Part shown: piece after piece, positions 15,175 to 23,364 of the stretch | How positions within the stretch are numbered: the first letter of the stretch is position 1 | Layout of the letters: each line of letters starts with the position of its first letter | Origin: Phycisphaerales bacterium | GTDB lineage: Bacteria > Planctomycetota > Phycisphaerae > Phycisphaerales > UBA1924 | Assembly (NCBI GenBank): GCA_022843565.1 | Contig: JALHNK010000019.1 | Location: 1 to 32,901 of the forward strand | Length of the DNA: 32,901 bases | Direction: 5' to 3' | Made by a program: the position numbers and the translations under genes | Notes under the pieces: model-generated | The model's database searches: none | The model's input: the letters and a program-made list of their open reading frames with translations, nothing else | What the model was told of the DNA's origin: nothing

Positions 15175-16380
15175 TCAGAACGGGTCGGTCATGCAGGGCG
15201 TGCCGCTTGACCCGCTGAACACACCGGTCGCCCGCGCGACCGCTTCGTCGCCGCCGCTCAGTTCACCCAGCACGCGAAGCTCTGCCGCGCTCGAGAGCCC
15301 GCTGAACAGCGGCGCAAGCGCCCGGACATCCAGCCGCAGATCGCCGCGACCACCATCAGAGACCTCGCCGACGCCATCCCTCACTCGGAGCACGCGCCGG
15401 CCGCGGTTCTCGGGAATCAGGTCGTCGGCGATGTCCAGGTGCAGCTCGGCGTTGATCGACGGGGCGTATCCGCGGGCCGCGAGCGCGTCGTTCACGCGCA
15501 GCACGCGCGTCATCCAGTACTCATAGATCTTGAACTCGAATCGCTGCTGCGCAAGCAGGCTCAGCAGCGGGTGATGCGTGCCGCAGGTGATCGTCACGTC
15601 GTCGGCCATGCTGGCGAAATCGTGAATGAACGCCGCGGCTCGCCGCAGCGCCGAAACGCTCGTGAACGATAGATCGCTGAGCGCCAGTTGCATTCGCTGA
15701 TCAGACTTCTGCGACTGACCCACCGCGACGACCGCCTCCACGCGCCCCTGCTCGTCGAACGCGCCGTACACCTCGCGCTGCCGATCGCGCCACTTCCACA
15801 CGCGATCCCAGATGTAGTCGCCCCGGTCCAGCATCCCGTCGATTCCCGTGGCCATCGACGTATAGCACGGCGCGATCGTCGCCACCTGCTCGGGCATGAT
15901 CCGCCGCCAATCGCCGCCCCGCTCCAAGCCCGAGATCGTCGCCAGTTGCGACATCTGGATCGTCACGCGGCACAGCGCCCCCGCCTGCTCATAACCCACC
16001 TGCCGATACAGCGGCTGAGTGCTGGCAAAGAGCGTCGAGAGGCACACCCCCGCGTCGTGCATCTCGCGCACCACGCTCCGCATCATCTCCCGCGCCAGCC
16101 CCCGCCCGCGGCACTCCGGCCCCACCGCCACACCCGCAATTCCCGCCATGCTCACCGACCGCCCGCCGAAGAACTGCCCCATCGGGATGCTCCGCAGCGC
16201 CGCACCAATCTCGCCGCCGACCCGCATGACGCGAAGATCCGTCATCCCCTGCGAGCGGACCCACGTCAGCGAATCCGCCACCGACGAGCCGAACGCCTGC
16301 GAAACCAGTTCCGCGATCCGCGTCAGATCCGCCTCGCCCACCCGTGCGTCGTATTTCGCAACATCGCTGCTCGTGCTCAT
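15175..16380 (-). CDS. Eis-like GNAT N-acetyltransferase
   Basis: 401 residues. The N-terminal GNAT domain has the acetyl-CoA motif VAVGPECRGRGLAREMM (84-100), then TLFASTQPLYRQVGYEQAG (116-134), a Tyr-bearing segment like that of Mycobacterium Eis. A second GNAT-like region and a C-terminal SCP2-like domain (about 290-401) complete the Eis layout. The protein ends in Phe; in Eis the terminal carboxylate of a C-terminal Phe acts as the base, and the length matches. Eis enzymes acetylate amines such as aminoglycosides or Lys side chains; the native substrate here is unknown. ATG 16380 is chosen because GGAG stands eight bases upstream; the frame stays open to 16455. It runs convergent to the pseudopilin gene. 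Confidence 0.87.
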   Translation of the reverse strand: MSTSSDVAKYDARVGEADLTRIAELVSQAFGSSVADSLTWVRSQGMTDLRVMRVGGEIGAALRSIPMGQFFGGRSVSMAGIAGVAVGPECRGRGLAREMMRSVVREMHDAGVCLSTLFASTQPLYRQVGYEQAGALCRVTIQMSQLATISGLERGGDWRRIMPEQVATIAPCYTSMATGIDGMLDRGDYIWDRVWKWRDRQREVYGAFDEQGRVEAVVAVGQSQKSDQRMQLALSDLSFTSVSALRRAAAFIHDFASMADDVTITCGTHHPLLSLLAQQRFEFKIYEYWMTRVLRVNDALAARGYAPSINAELHLDIADDLIPENRGRRVLRVRDGVGEVSDGGRGDLRLDVRALAPLFSGLSSAAELRVLGELSGGDEAVARATGVFSGSSGTPCMTDPF

Positions 16381-16571
16381 CGTGTCTGCTCCGGGGCGTT
16401 TGTCAGTTCTGTGAAGCGGTTCGTTGCCGCTCGCTTGCTCGCACTTCACCATCACACACGATGCGTGTCACTGGGACGCCCGCGCCGCCACCCCATCGCA
16501 CGCGCCCCCTCTCAGCACCCCCCGAAGCGCACCCCATCGCCCTCCCGCGGCGACCTTCCGCCGGTCCGCGC

Positions 16572-17078
16572 TCATTGAGGCACAAAGAAGCTCAGGTGCA
16601 GCTCTGCATGCCGAAGGTGCAGCGCGATCCACTCCTGATGCGTCAGCGGGCCCAGGAGCGGGTTCGGCTTCGTCGGCGCCGTCGCCACCAGCCGCGCTGT
16701 GCCGGCCTTGAGCTTCGCCAGCGCCTCCGGCGCCGGCATCACCTCCACCGCCAGCGTGCCCTCGGGGGTCCGCAGCGGGCGCAGTCCGGGCATCATCGTG
16801 CGGCTCAGGAAGTACCGCTTGAAGAACCATCGCGCCGGCAGCCGCACGAACCAAGGCGGGTGGCCGCTCGCAGGCACGCCGTCGTGGGCGTAGTAGGCCC
16901 ACGTCGCCATGTGATTGATCGTTTGCCCCAACGTCCAGTTGCCCAGTCGCTTCAGCGTGCCCGCGGCTTCAGCGGCGCCGAGTTGCTCCGCATCGCGGAT
17001 CATCTCGTCGATGGTCGCGAACTTGAGCAGCCGCCGCCCCGTGACTTTCCCTGTGTTGACCGGCTGTTCCGCGTTCAT
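16572..17078 (-). CDS. DUF1569 (DinB-like) protein
   Basis: 168 residues. The sequence fits the DUF1569 branch of the DinB/YfiT four-helix-bundle superfamily: GNWTLGQTINHMATW (46-60) with H56, PARWFFKRYFLSRTMMPG in the middle, and THQEWIALHLRHAELHL (146-162) with H154, H157 and H161. H56 with two of the later histidines would make the metal site of the fold. Members are thought to be metal-dependent thiol-handling or transferase-like proteins, with few tested. ATG 17078 follows AGGAGA closely. Function unknown. Confidence 0.82.
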   Translation of the reverse strand: MNAEQPVNTGKVTGRRLLKFATIDEMIRDAEQLGAAEAAGTLKRLGNWTLGQTINHMATWAYYAHDGVPASGHPPWFVRLPARWFFKRYFLSRTMMPGLRPLRTPEGTLAVEVMPAPEALAKLKAGTARLVATAPTKPNPLLGPLTHQEWIALHLRHAELHLSFFVPQ

Positions 17079-17181
17079 CGTGTTCTCCTGCATCGATGGC
17101 CCGGTCGTCCGTCGTCCGTCGCGCTGAGCGGGATGCACAAGCTCGTTCGCGCCAATCGCCCCGAGATCCCCAGCGCACCGC

Positions 17182-17412
17182 TCACTTGGTGATGCTCGCC
17201 GCCATCCACCTCGCAACGGGAACCGCAACGAACGCCGCGGGCACCGCGACGACGAACCCGATCACCCAGTTCTTCGTCCACATCCCCAGCAGCCGATCGC
17301 TGAATCCGATCGCCAGAAACGCCATCACCAGCGACATGGCCCCGGACATCATGAGGCACATGAGCAGCACAAAGACGACGTGCCCCTGCGGTTTGGTGAG
17401 CTTGAGTGACAT
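17182..17412 (-). CDS. DUF2798-family small membrane protein
   Basis: 76 residues with two hydrophobic segments (about 12-36 and 48-68) around a short WTKNW turn. The order LMMSGAMSLVMAFLAIGF, W..NW.IGFVVAVPAAFVAVPVARWM fits DUF2798, a family of small two-TM proteins of unknown function. ATG 17412 has no Shine-Dalgarno sequence, but TATCCT lies 8 bases upstream on the coding strand (17426-17421), so a leaderless start is possible. Confidence 0.75.
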   Translation of the reverse strand: MSLKLTKPQGHVVFVLLMCLMMSGAMSLVMAFLAIGFSDRLLGMWTKNWVIGFVVAVPAAFVAVPVARWMAASITK

Positions 17413-17578
17413 TCGAGCCGAGGATACGCCGCGCAGCGCCGGTGTGGATCAAGGGCGTGTCTTGTCGGCCTGTGCTGTCGGCGTGCGCGGCGGGCGTGCG
17501 TCGTGGAGTCCGCGATGTCAACGCACGGCTCGCCCCAACGCTCGACGCGCCGTCCTCATCTTTCGCAACGACCCACGC

Positions 17579-18184
17579 TTATCGTGGCTCCTTCGGGCCT
17601 TCCTCTGCGCCGCCGTGCGCTGGCCGAACCCGGTCGGCACCCGCCGCGCGTTTCGGCTGGCTCTGGGCGATGAACGCATCCACACGAGCCTCGCCGGTGG
17701 TGTCTTCCGCCAGCCGGTCAAACGACTCATCCATCTCGCAGAGCGTGCCGCACTCGGGGCACAGAACCATCCCCGATGCGTCACGCTTCAGACCGAGAAG
17801 TTCGTAGCGGCACGCGTGGCAATGCGCCTGATCGCCGAGGATCCGGTTGATCTGCCGTCGCAACATCAGATCACGAACCAGAAACGCCGCGGCCCCGCCG
17901 CCGACCACTGGAAGCGAGAACGCAAGGGCCATGGCCCAGAGCGGCAGCTCCCCGCCATAACTGCGGATCACACCGCTGGAAAGCAGAAGTGGCGAGATCG
18001 CATTGCTGATCATGCCGAAACCGGCGGTCGCAACGAAGAACGTCGCCACACAGGCCACCGCGGACAACGCATTCCACGCGACCGACGCCCGACCCGCGGC
18101 CGCGACAAACATCGCCGCCTTCCAGTCGTCGAACCGATCAAGCTCCGGGAAGGCGCGATGGAGTTTGAGGGTGAGGAGTCGCAT
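17579..18184 (-). CDS. Two-TM zinc-ribbon membrane protein (paralogue A)
   Basis: 201 residues. It opens with MRLLTLKLHRAFPELDRFDD, almost the same as the start of the next gene upstream. Two hydrophobic stretches (about 38-62 and 80-102) lead into a zinc ribbon with C122/C125 (HCHACRYELLGL) and C142/C145 (LCPECG), then a charged Ala/Glu/Arg-rich tail. The CxxCxYxLxGL...CPECG ribbon is frequent in planctomycete proteins of unknown role. AAGGA stands about 9 bases before ATG 18184. Only 60 bases separate it from its longer paralogue, on the same strand, so the pair is probably cotranscribed and arose by duplication. Confidence 0.8.
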   Translation of the reverse strand: MRLLTLKLHRAFPELDRFDDWKAAMFVAAAGRASVAWNALSAVACVATFFVATAGFGMISNAISPLLLSSGVIRSYGGELPLWAMALAFSLPVVGGGAAAFLVRDLMLRRQINRILGDQAHCHACRYELLGLKRDASGMVLCPECGTLCEMDESFDRLAEDTTGEARVDAFIAQSQPKRAAGADRVRPAHGGAEEGPKEPR

Positions 18185-18244
18185 GGATCGGGATCCTTGC
18201 CTGCTGCTGTGGCGTCGAGAGTTCGGCGATCACACGAGCCCTGA

Positions 18245-20278
18245 CTATCGCGGAGCATTGAAGACATAATCGAACCCGGCCCAATTCGGGCCCCACGTGA
18301 TCTCTTGCACACTCCCACCCTCAGTCGTCTTCCCGTCGTTGTCGACGCCGTCGTAACCAATCGAGTACAACAAGTACCCGCGACCCAGTTCGTCGGTGAG
18401 CGGATCGACCTGCCGGTATCGAAACGTCGAGAGGGTGAGTTGATCGATCGGCACATGCTCCAGGCGCGTCGGCACCAACTCCTCCAGTGATTTCGGGTAG
18501 TGTCCCTCCTCCACTCGAAACCGCTCGATCGCGAGAATCGTCTTGATCCCAAGCAACTGATTTCGCCCCGCGCCATCACCGACGACGACATACCCCAACG
18601 TCGGCGCTGTAGACGCAGCGATGATCAGCGACGGATCGACCCCCGCCAGCGGCCCGACTCGTGCATTGATCGGTGCGAGCGCACGAATCTTCGCGTTGGC
18701 GTACACCGCATCGAGCGCTTCGAGGTTTTCCCGATACGTCCCGACCCGCGCCGCCATGGACGAGGTCGGGGCTGCGAAGAAGCCACCGCCCAGCGCGGCG
18801 TTGACTGCCGCGACCGACCGCACGCGGGCAGGATCGGAGAACAGCCATGCGATCGTCTGACGGCCGACCTCGCGTTCTCCATCAAAGACAAAGTCGAGCG
18901 GCATCATCTCAGCGCGACGTGCGATCGCATCATCGATGGGGCCGATCCAATCACTCGGCATCCTCTTCCCGTCGTGCGACCCTCTGACAACGTGGCGCCT
19001 CAACTGCTCCAGCACGAGCGTGCGGATCACGTTGCCGACCAACCTGTTCATCAACAACGGCTCTCGATCCAGCATCGCCGCGAGCTTCAGGCCCGCCTCG
19101 AGCGACACAATGTACGAATCGCGATCTCCGACGCTGACCGCGAGCTCCATCTTCGCAGCAAGCACTCGCGCCACTCTCCGCGTTGGCCCAAGCCAATCGA
19201 CGGCCAAGGTTGCCGGAGGCTGATTCGGTTGCTCAATCATGCTCCAATCCCTGACCGCTCGCTTCGCGTCAGTCATCGCTTGCAGCTGAGCATCACCCCC
19301 GATCGCCTCGAAGCGACGGATGAGTCGTCGGGCCATCTCTCGTTGGGCGTCGTGCTGGTCTCGCTCTGACTCAGTGGCGCTCTCAGACAAAGGCGGTTGA
19401 AAGATCGCCGTCGTCTCCGGCGGCACCACGGCTCCCTGCGCGTCCACAATCGCATCCGGCGAGCTCGTCACCTCGTTCGTCGCGACATCCAGTGCCCCAA
19501 ACACCTTGTCGAACAGCGTCCACCCGTCCTTAGCCCGTGCCTCGGATTCGCTCTCGTCGGGCGGCACGGGCGGGTACTGCGACGAATTCATCTCCTGAAT
19601 CACCTCCAGACCGTGCAAATCTCCCCGCGCCACCTTCGCCTGCTCCACCAACTGATGCTCCCGCCACGCCCACCAACCCGCAGCACCCACCACCGCCAAC
19701 AGCACCAGCATCGCCGCGACCTTGCCAAGGTTCCACGCCAGCCTCCGATTCATCCAGCGCGGCAGCACCCGCTTCTCCGGCTTCGGCTTCAGCCGCCGCT
19801 GCCCTCGCTCATCGGTCACCAGTTCGGCCATGGCCGCGTCCACCCACATCTCCAGGCCGCACTCCGGGCACGTCACGCGAAGATCGTCCGGCACCGGCAG
19901 CCCCAGCAGCCCATAGCCGCACCCGGCGCACGTGCCCTTGGCCTTGATCACCCACAGCACCCGCCGCCGCAGCATCACATCGCGGACCAGCATCGCCGCG
20001 GCACCCGCAAGCGTGAGAATCACCATCACACCGATGCCGATCGCCCCGATCGGCAGATCGCCGGGGCGAGAAAGCACCCCGAGCAGCGCGAGCATGATCT
20101 GCGACAGCGTCACGAGCAGCGCAGCGCTCGCCACAAACGCGACGCCCGCCGCGCTCAGTCGCAGCAACGCCGCCCGTCTGCCCCGCTGCGCCGCGGCCAC
20201 AAACCGCGCGCACCGCTCGTCATCAAACGAATCTAACTCCGGAAACGCCCGCCAGAGCTGCTTCGTCATTACACGCAT
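18245..20278 (-). CDS. Zinc-ribbon membrane protein with large C-terminal domain (paralogue B)
   Basis: 677 residues. Residues 1-145 copy the layout of paralogue A: a RAFPELDSFDD start, two hydrophobic regions (about 37-67 and 75-99) and a zinc ribbon with C117/C120 and C137/C140. A third TM segment (about 183-203) follows a basic linker. The remaining 470 residues should lie on the other side of the membrane and are not recognised, except that the end (IERFRVEEGHYPKSLEELVP ... GRGYLLYSIGYDGVDNDG) resembles the C-terminal region of planctomycete pseudopilin-like proteins, a domain said to handle pre-defined surface assemblies. ATG 20278 has a strong GGGAGGTG sequence. Function unknown; a cytoplasmic ribbon tied to an outer domain suggests signalling or assembly, as inference. 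Confidence 0.8.
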   Translation of the reverse strand: MRVMTKQLWRAFPELDSFDDERCARFVAAAQRGRRAALLRLSAAGVAFVASAALLVTLSQIMLALLGVLSRPGDLPIGAIGIGVMVILTLAGAAAMLVRDVMLRRRVLWVIKAKGTCAGCGYGLLGLPVPDDLRVTCPECGLEMWVDAAMAELVTDERGQRRLKPKPEKRVLPRWMNRRLAWNLGKVAAMLVLLAVVGAAGWWAWREHQLVEQAKVARGDLHGLEVIQEMNSSQYPPVPPDESESEARAKDGWTLFDKVFGALDVATNEVTSSPDAIVDAQGAVVPPETTAIFQPPLSESATESERDQHDAQREMARRLIRRFEAIGGDAQLQAMTDAKRAVRDWSMIEQPNQPPATLAVDWLGPTRRVARVLAAKMELAVSVGDRDSYIVSLEAGLKLAAMLDREPLLMNRLVGNVIRTLVLEQLRRHVVRGSHDGKRMPSDWIGPIDDAIARRAEMMPLDFVFDGEREVGRQTIAWLFSDPARVRSVAAVNAALGGGFFAAPTSSMAARVGTYRENLEALDAVYANAKIRALAPINARVGPLAGVDPSLIIAASTAPTLGYVVVGDGAGRNQLLGIKTILAIERFRVEEGHYPKSLEELVPTRLEHVPIDQLTLSTFRYRQVDPLTDELGRGYLLYSIGYDGVDNDGKTTEGGSVQEITWGPNWAGFDYVFNAPR

Positions 20279-20484
20279 GGCACACCTCCCGCGCTCTTAC
20301 CACATCAACCCCGTGCTTGCCGACCGATACAGCCACCCCGCCGCAAAATCGAAGCCCACCTCGCTGACACCGCCGAAGCGACGTCATCCGATCGCTGCGC
20401 GCGCCGCCGCACCACAATCGGCGGCTCCGTTCCGCCACCAGCCCCGCACCTCCACCAGCGCTCCCGAAAGCACCGGAGTCCACC

Positions 20485-21354
20485 TCACTTCCCCGGATAC
20501 TCATACACCCCGCGCCCACTCTTCACACCCATCCGCCCCGCGGTCACGAGCTGCTTCAGCAGCGGGCACGCGCGATAGCGGTCGTTGTTCAGCCCATCGG
20601 CCAGCACGTTCATGATGTTCACGCAGGTGTCCAGCCCAATGAAGTCCGCCAGCGTCAGCGGCCCCATGGGGAAGTTGCAGCCGAGCTTCATGATGCCGTC
20701 GATCGCCTCGGGCTTGGCGACGCCTTCCATCCACGCGTAGAACGCCTCGTTGATCATCGGCATGAGCACGCGGTTGCTGATGAAGCCCGCGCGATCGCTG
20801 GCCTCCAGCGGCGTCTTGCCCATCGCCGTCGCCAGCGCCACCGTCCGCTGCACCACGCCGGGCGACGTCTGCAATCCGGGGATCACCTCCACGAGTTGCA
20901 TCAGCGGCACTGGGTTGAAGAAGTGCATACCCACCACGCGCCCGGCACTCTTGCCCGCCGCGGTGGCGATCTCGGTGATGCTGATGCTGCTGGTGTTGGT
21001 CGCCAGCACAACGCTCTCATCCGGATACATCGCGCTGAGCTTGCCGAACAGATCCTTCTTGACGGCGACATCTTCCACCACCGCTTCGACGATCCAATCG
21101 CATCCGGTGAGTTGCTCCAGCGACTGCACATAGCTCACGCGAGCCAGGGCCGCGTCCGCATCCGCCTGCGCCATCTTGCCCTTCTCAACGAACTTGCCCA
21201 GGGACTTCTTGTGAACGCCCTTGCACTTGTCAATCATGCCCGGGAACGCATCGAACACCACGACCTCGATCCCGCTCACCGCGGCGATCTGCGCAATCCC
21301 GCCACCCATCTGACCCGCCCCGAGGACTCCCAAACGCTTGACGCCGTGTGACAT
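20485..21354 (-). CDS. hbd: 3-hydroxybutyryl-CoA dehydrogenase
   Basis: 289 residues. NAD(P)-dependent oxidation or reduction between 3-hydroxyacyl-CoA and 3-ketoacyl-CoA, used in beta-oxidation or butyrate/PHB metabolism, cytoplasmic. The Rossmann motif is LGVLGAGQMGGGIAQIAA (8-25); the catalytic pair H144 (VGMHFFNPVPLM) and E156 (LVEVI) has the family spacing of 12. ASDRAGFISNRVLMPMINEA and FPMGPLTLADFIGLDT complete the C-terminal dimer domain, and the length is standard for a stand-alone enzyme. ATG 21354 is preceded by GGAGAG. No other beta-oxidation gene adjoins it. Confidence 0.93.
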   Translation of the reverse strand: MSHGVKRLGVLGAGQMGGGIAQIAAVSGIEVVVFDAFPGMIDKCKGVHKKSLGKFVEKGKMAQADADAALARVSYVQSLEQLTGCDWIVEAVVEDVAVKKDLFGKLSAMYPDESVVLATNTSSISITEIATAAGKSAGRVVGMHFFNPVPLMQLVEVIPGLQTSPGVVQRTVALATAMGKTPLEASDRAGFISNRVLMPMINEAFYAWMEGVAKPEAIDGIMKLGCNFPMGPLTLADFIGLDTCVNIMNVLADGLNNDRYRACPLLKQLVTAGRMGVKSGRGVYEYPGK

Positions 21355-21522
21355 GGAACTCTCCGTGGTCGCTGTTGGTTGCTGCCAATGTTTCCGATCG
21401 CTGAGCGGATCACTCGATCCGTTGACCCCGGAGGATACGCGAAAGCCGGGGCGAGTTTGTGCCCCCAAGTCACGGGGTGTGCCGCGGCCTCCACCACGGA
21501 CCACGACGCGAAAAGAGCTGAA

Positions 21523-21543
21523 ATCGCCGAGAGTTTCGGCGAT
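21523..21543. promoter_or_regulatory. 8-bp inverted repeat upstream of YQGRL gene 1
   Basis: ATCGCCGA (21523-21530), five bases and TCGGCGAT (21536-21543) form a perfect inverted repeat. It lies about 30-50 bases before the -10 element at 21572 in the divergent gap between hbd and the secreted YQGRL protein, where an operator or an activator site could be. It could equally be an RNA hairpin without function. Confidence 0.4.
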
Positions 21544-21571
21544 CCCGGTTGGCCCAGCCGCCGCGATGCTG

Positions 21572-21577
21572 TATCTT
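21572..21577 (+). promoter_or_regulatory. Candidate -10, leaderless YQGRL gene 1
   Basis: TATCTT ends exactly six bases before ATG 21584, placing the likely transcription start at or next to the A of the start codon. No Shine-Dalgarno sequence is present and no -35 is evident. Confidence 0.5.
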
Positions 21578-21583
21578 GTTGGA

Positions 21584-23227
21584 ATGGAACCTCAATCCAC
21601 CGTGCGCTATTTCTACGCCCTCGCCCGTCAGCCTCGCGCTTCCAGCGCGCTGGCGTTGCTCGCCTCGATCCTCACGGCGTTCGGCTTCGCATCTGGCCAA
21701 GCCGCGGCCCAAGCGCTGACCCCCACGACCTTCATCTACCAGGGCCGCCTCGATCAGTCGGGCACGCCGTACAGCGGCTCCGCCGATATCCGCGTCACGC
21801 CCTATCGCGCCGGCGTGCCCGTCGGCGCGCCGCGCGAGTTCACGAACGTCGCCGTGGTCCAAGGGCTCTTCAGCGTCCCAATCGACCTCGGCGGCGAACT
21901 GGGCAACTACAGCTTCGATTCCAACGGCGTTCCCAGCTTCCAGGCGGCATCACTGGAAATCGGCGTCCGCACGCCCTCCGGCGCTGGCTCGTTCACCACA
22001 CTCGCGCCGCGCCAGACGCTCACCGCGTCGCCCCTGGCACTCGGGCTCGTCGGCTTCACGCGTGAGCAGACCGGCGTCAACGCCGTTGCCGGGCTCTTAC
22101 AGGACACCACGCTGCTCCTTAACGCGCAAGTCACCCAGACGTTCATCGTCACGCAGTTCACCGAACTGGACTCGATCGAGCTCCGCTTCGTCAACTCCGG
22201 CTCCGCGGCTCCGCTGGCGATCTCACTCGGCAACTCCGGCGGTGTGATCGCGACTTCGGCCACCACCGTTCCCGCCGGCACCAGCAATGTCGTCTTCCCG
22301 TTCCCGCCGGGCATCACGCTCACACCCGCCACAACCTACACCATCGAGTTCAACAACAGCACCCTGCTCAGCGCCCGCTACAACATCGCCAACTCGTACG
22401 CCAACGGTTCCACCAACTTCAACCCCAACGCCGACCTCTACTTCGTTGTTCGCCGGCGCGCCGAGGGCAACTGGCTCTCTCCGCTGCCGATCAACGTGAA
22501 CAACGCGTCGGGCGACGCGATCCACGTCGAGAGTCGAGAGCCGCTCGGCGCGACGGTTCGGCTGACGTCGCTCACCACCTCGGGCGCTTCCTACCTGATC
22601 ACCTCGACCGGCAACGGGACCATCGTGCCCGGCAAGCTGCGCATCGAGCCCGCCAGCGGCGTCTCCAGCAACACCGGCATCACGATGGACGCAACCGGTC
22701 GCGTCGGCATCGGCACCGCCTTCCCCACCGAGACGCTCCACGTGAACGGCAACCTGCGTCTGACCGGCGACATCCTGCTGGACACAACCGTTCGCCAGTT
22801 GAGCCTCGCCGGCCCCGCATTCTCTGCCGCCATCGACGGCGCCACCACATTCGTCGCCACAGACGGAAGCATCCGCGGCAGCACCGCCGGTCAAATCGTT
22901 CGCCTCTTCGCCCCGGTCACGCTGCCAGATGGCGCATCGATCGACAGCTTCCGGATGACACTCGTCGACGACTCTGCGGCAAACAATCTCAGCGTCGCAC
23001 TCGTCGCCGCCTCCAAGTCCGATGCCACGGCAGTGACGCTCCAGTCCTCCACGCCCAACGCCGATTCGCCCACGACCGCCACGTACCTCGGCAATGTCGA
23101 TCCCGATCACACCGTCACCAACTCCAACTTCTACTACCTCAGAGTCTCCTGGATAACACCCACTGTCCCGAGCGAGATCGCCTTCCGCGGTGTGACCATT
23201 TTCTACAGCTTCAACAAGCTGCCCTGA
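21584..23227 (+). CDS. Secreted YQGRL-type protein with tail-fibre-like VGIG segment (copy 1)
   Basis: 547 residues. A long signal peptide ends near AAAQA (about 40-44). Mature protein begins TTFIYQGRLDQSGTPYSGSADIRV, a recurrent N-terminal module in secreted planctomycete and other bacterial proteins. A middle beta-rich, Asn/Thr-rich region follows, with AFP-like Ser/Thr stretches. At about residue 370-390, TGRVGIGTAFPTETLHVNGN matches the VGIG..P...LHV.G segment found before trimeric tail-spike and chaperone-cleaved ends, but no S74 peptidase domain follows; the protein ends in a beta-rich domain of unknown type. It probably is an exported surface or appendage protein. ATG 21584 is preferred over an in-frame ATG at 21568 because a -10-like TATCTT sits between them. 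A related gene follows 137 bases downstream. Confidence 0.75.
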   Translation: MEPQSTVRYFYALARQPRASSALALLASILTAFGFASGQAAAQALTPTTFIYQGRLDQSGTPYSGSADIRVTPYRAGVPVGAPREFTNVAVVQGLFSVPIDLGGELGNYSFDSNGVPSFQAASLEIGVRTPSGAGSFTTLAPRQTLTASPLALGLVGFTREQTGVNAVAGLLQDTTLLLNAQVTQTFIVTQFTELDSIELRFVNSGSAAPLAISLGNSGGVIATSATTVPAGTSNVVFPFPPGITLTPATTYTIEFNNSTLLSARYNIANSYANGSTNFNPNADLYFVVRRRAEGNWLSPLPINVNNASGDAIHVESREPLGATVRLTSLTTSGASYLITSTGNGTIVPGKLRIEPASGVSSNTGITMDATGRVGIGTAFPTETLHVNGNLRLTGDILLDTTVRQLSLAGPAFSAAIDGATTFVATDGSIRGSTAGQIVRLFAPVTLPDGASIDSFRMTLVDDSAANNLSVALVAASKSDATAVTLQSSTPNADSPTTATYLGNVDPDHTVTNSNFYYLRVSWITPTVPSEIAFRGVTIFYSFNKLP

Positions 23228-23352
23228 CCGCCGCGAGCTCCAACCACACCCGTGACCCCGCCCTGCTTGGCGGGCCCGGCGATGGTCCACATCCAGACCC
23301 TGAAACTCCGTCATGTTGAGGATTTGCGCCGCGCCGAATGCGAGTCCTGTGG

Positions 23353-23358
23353 TAGTCT
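23353..23358 (+). promoter_or_regulatory. Candidate -10, leaderless YQGRL gene 2
   Basis: TAGTCT ends six bases before ATG 23365, the same arrangement as at copy 1. No Shine-Dalgarno sequence is visible. Confidence 0.5.
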
Positions 23359-23364
23359 GAAGCC

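Noticed and set aside
23249-23272. CCCGCC/GGCGGG hairpin after YQGRL gene 1 as terminator
   Set aside because: Followed by C/G bases, no U-run.
22223-23314. Minus-strand open frame of 363 codons opposite YQGRL gene 1
   Set aside because: Shadow frame in GC-rich DNA with no recognisable domain.
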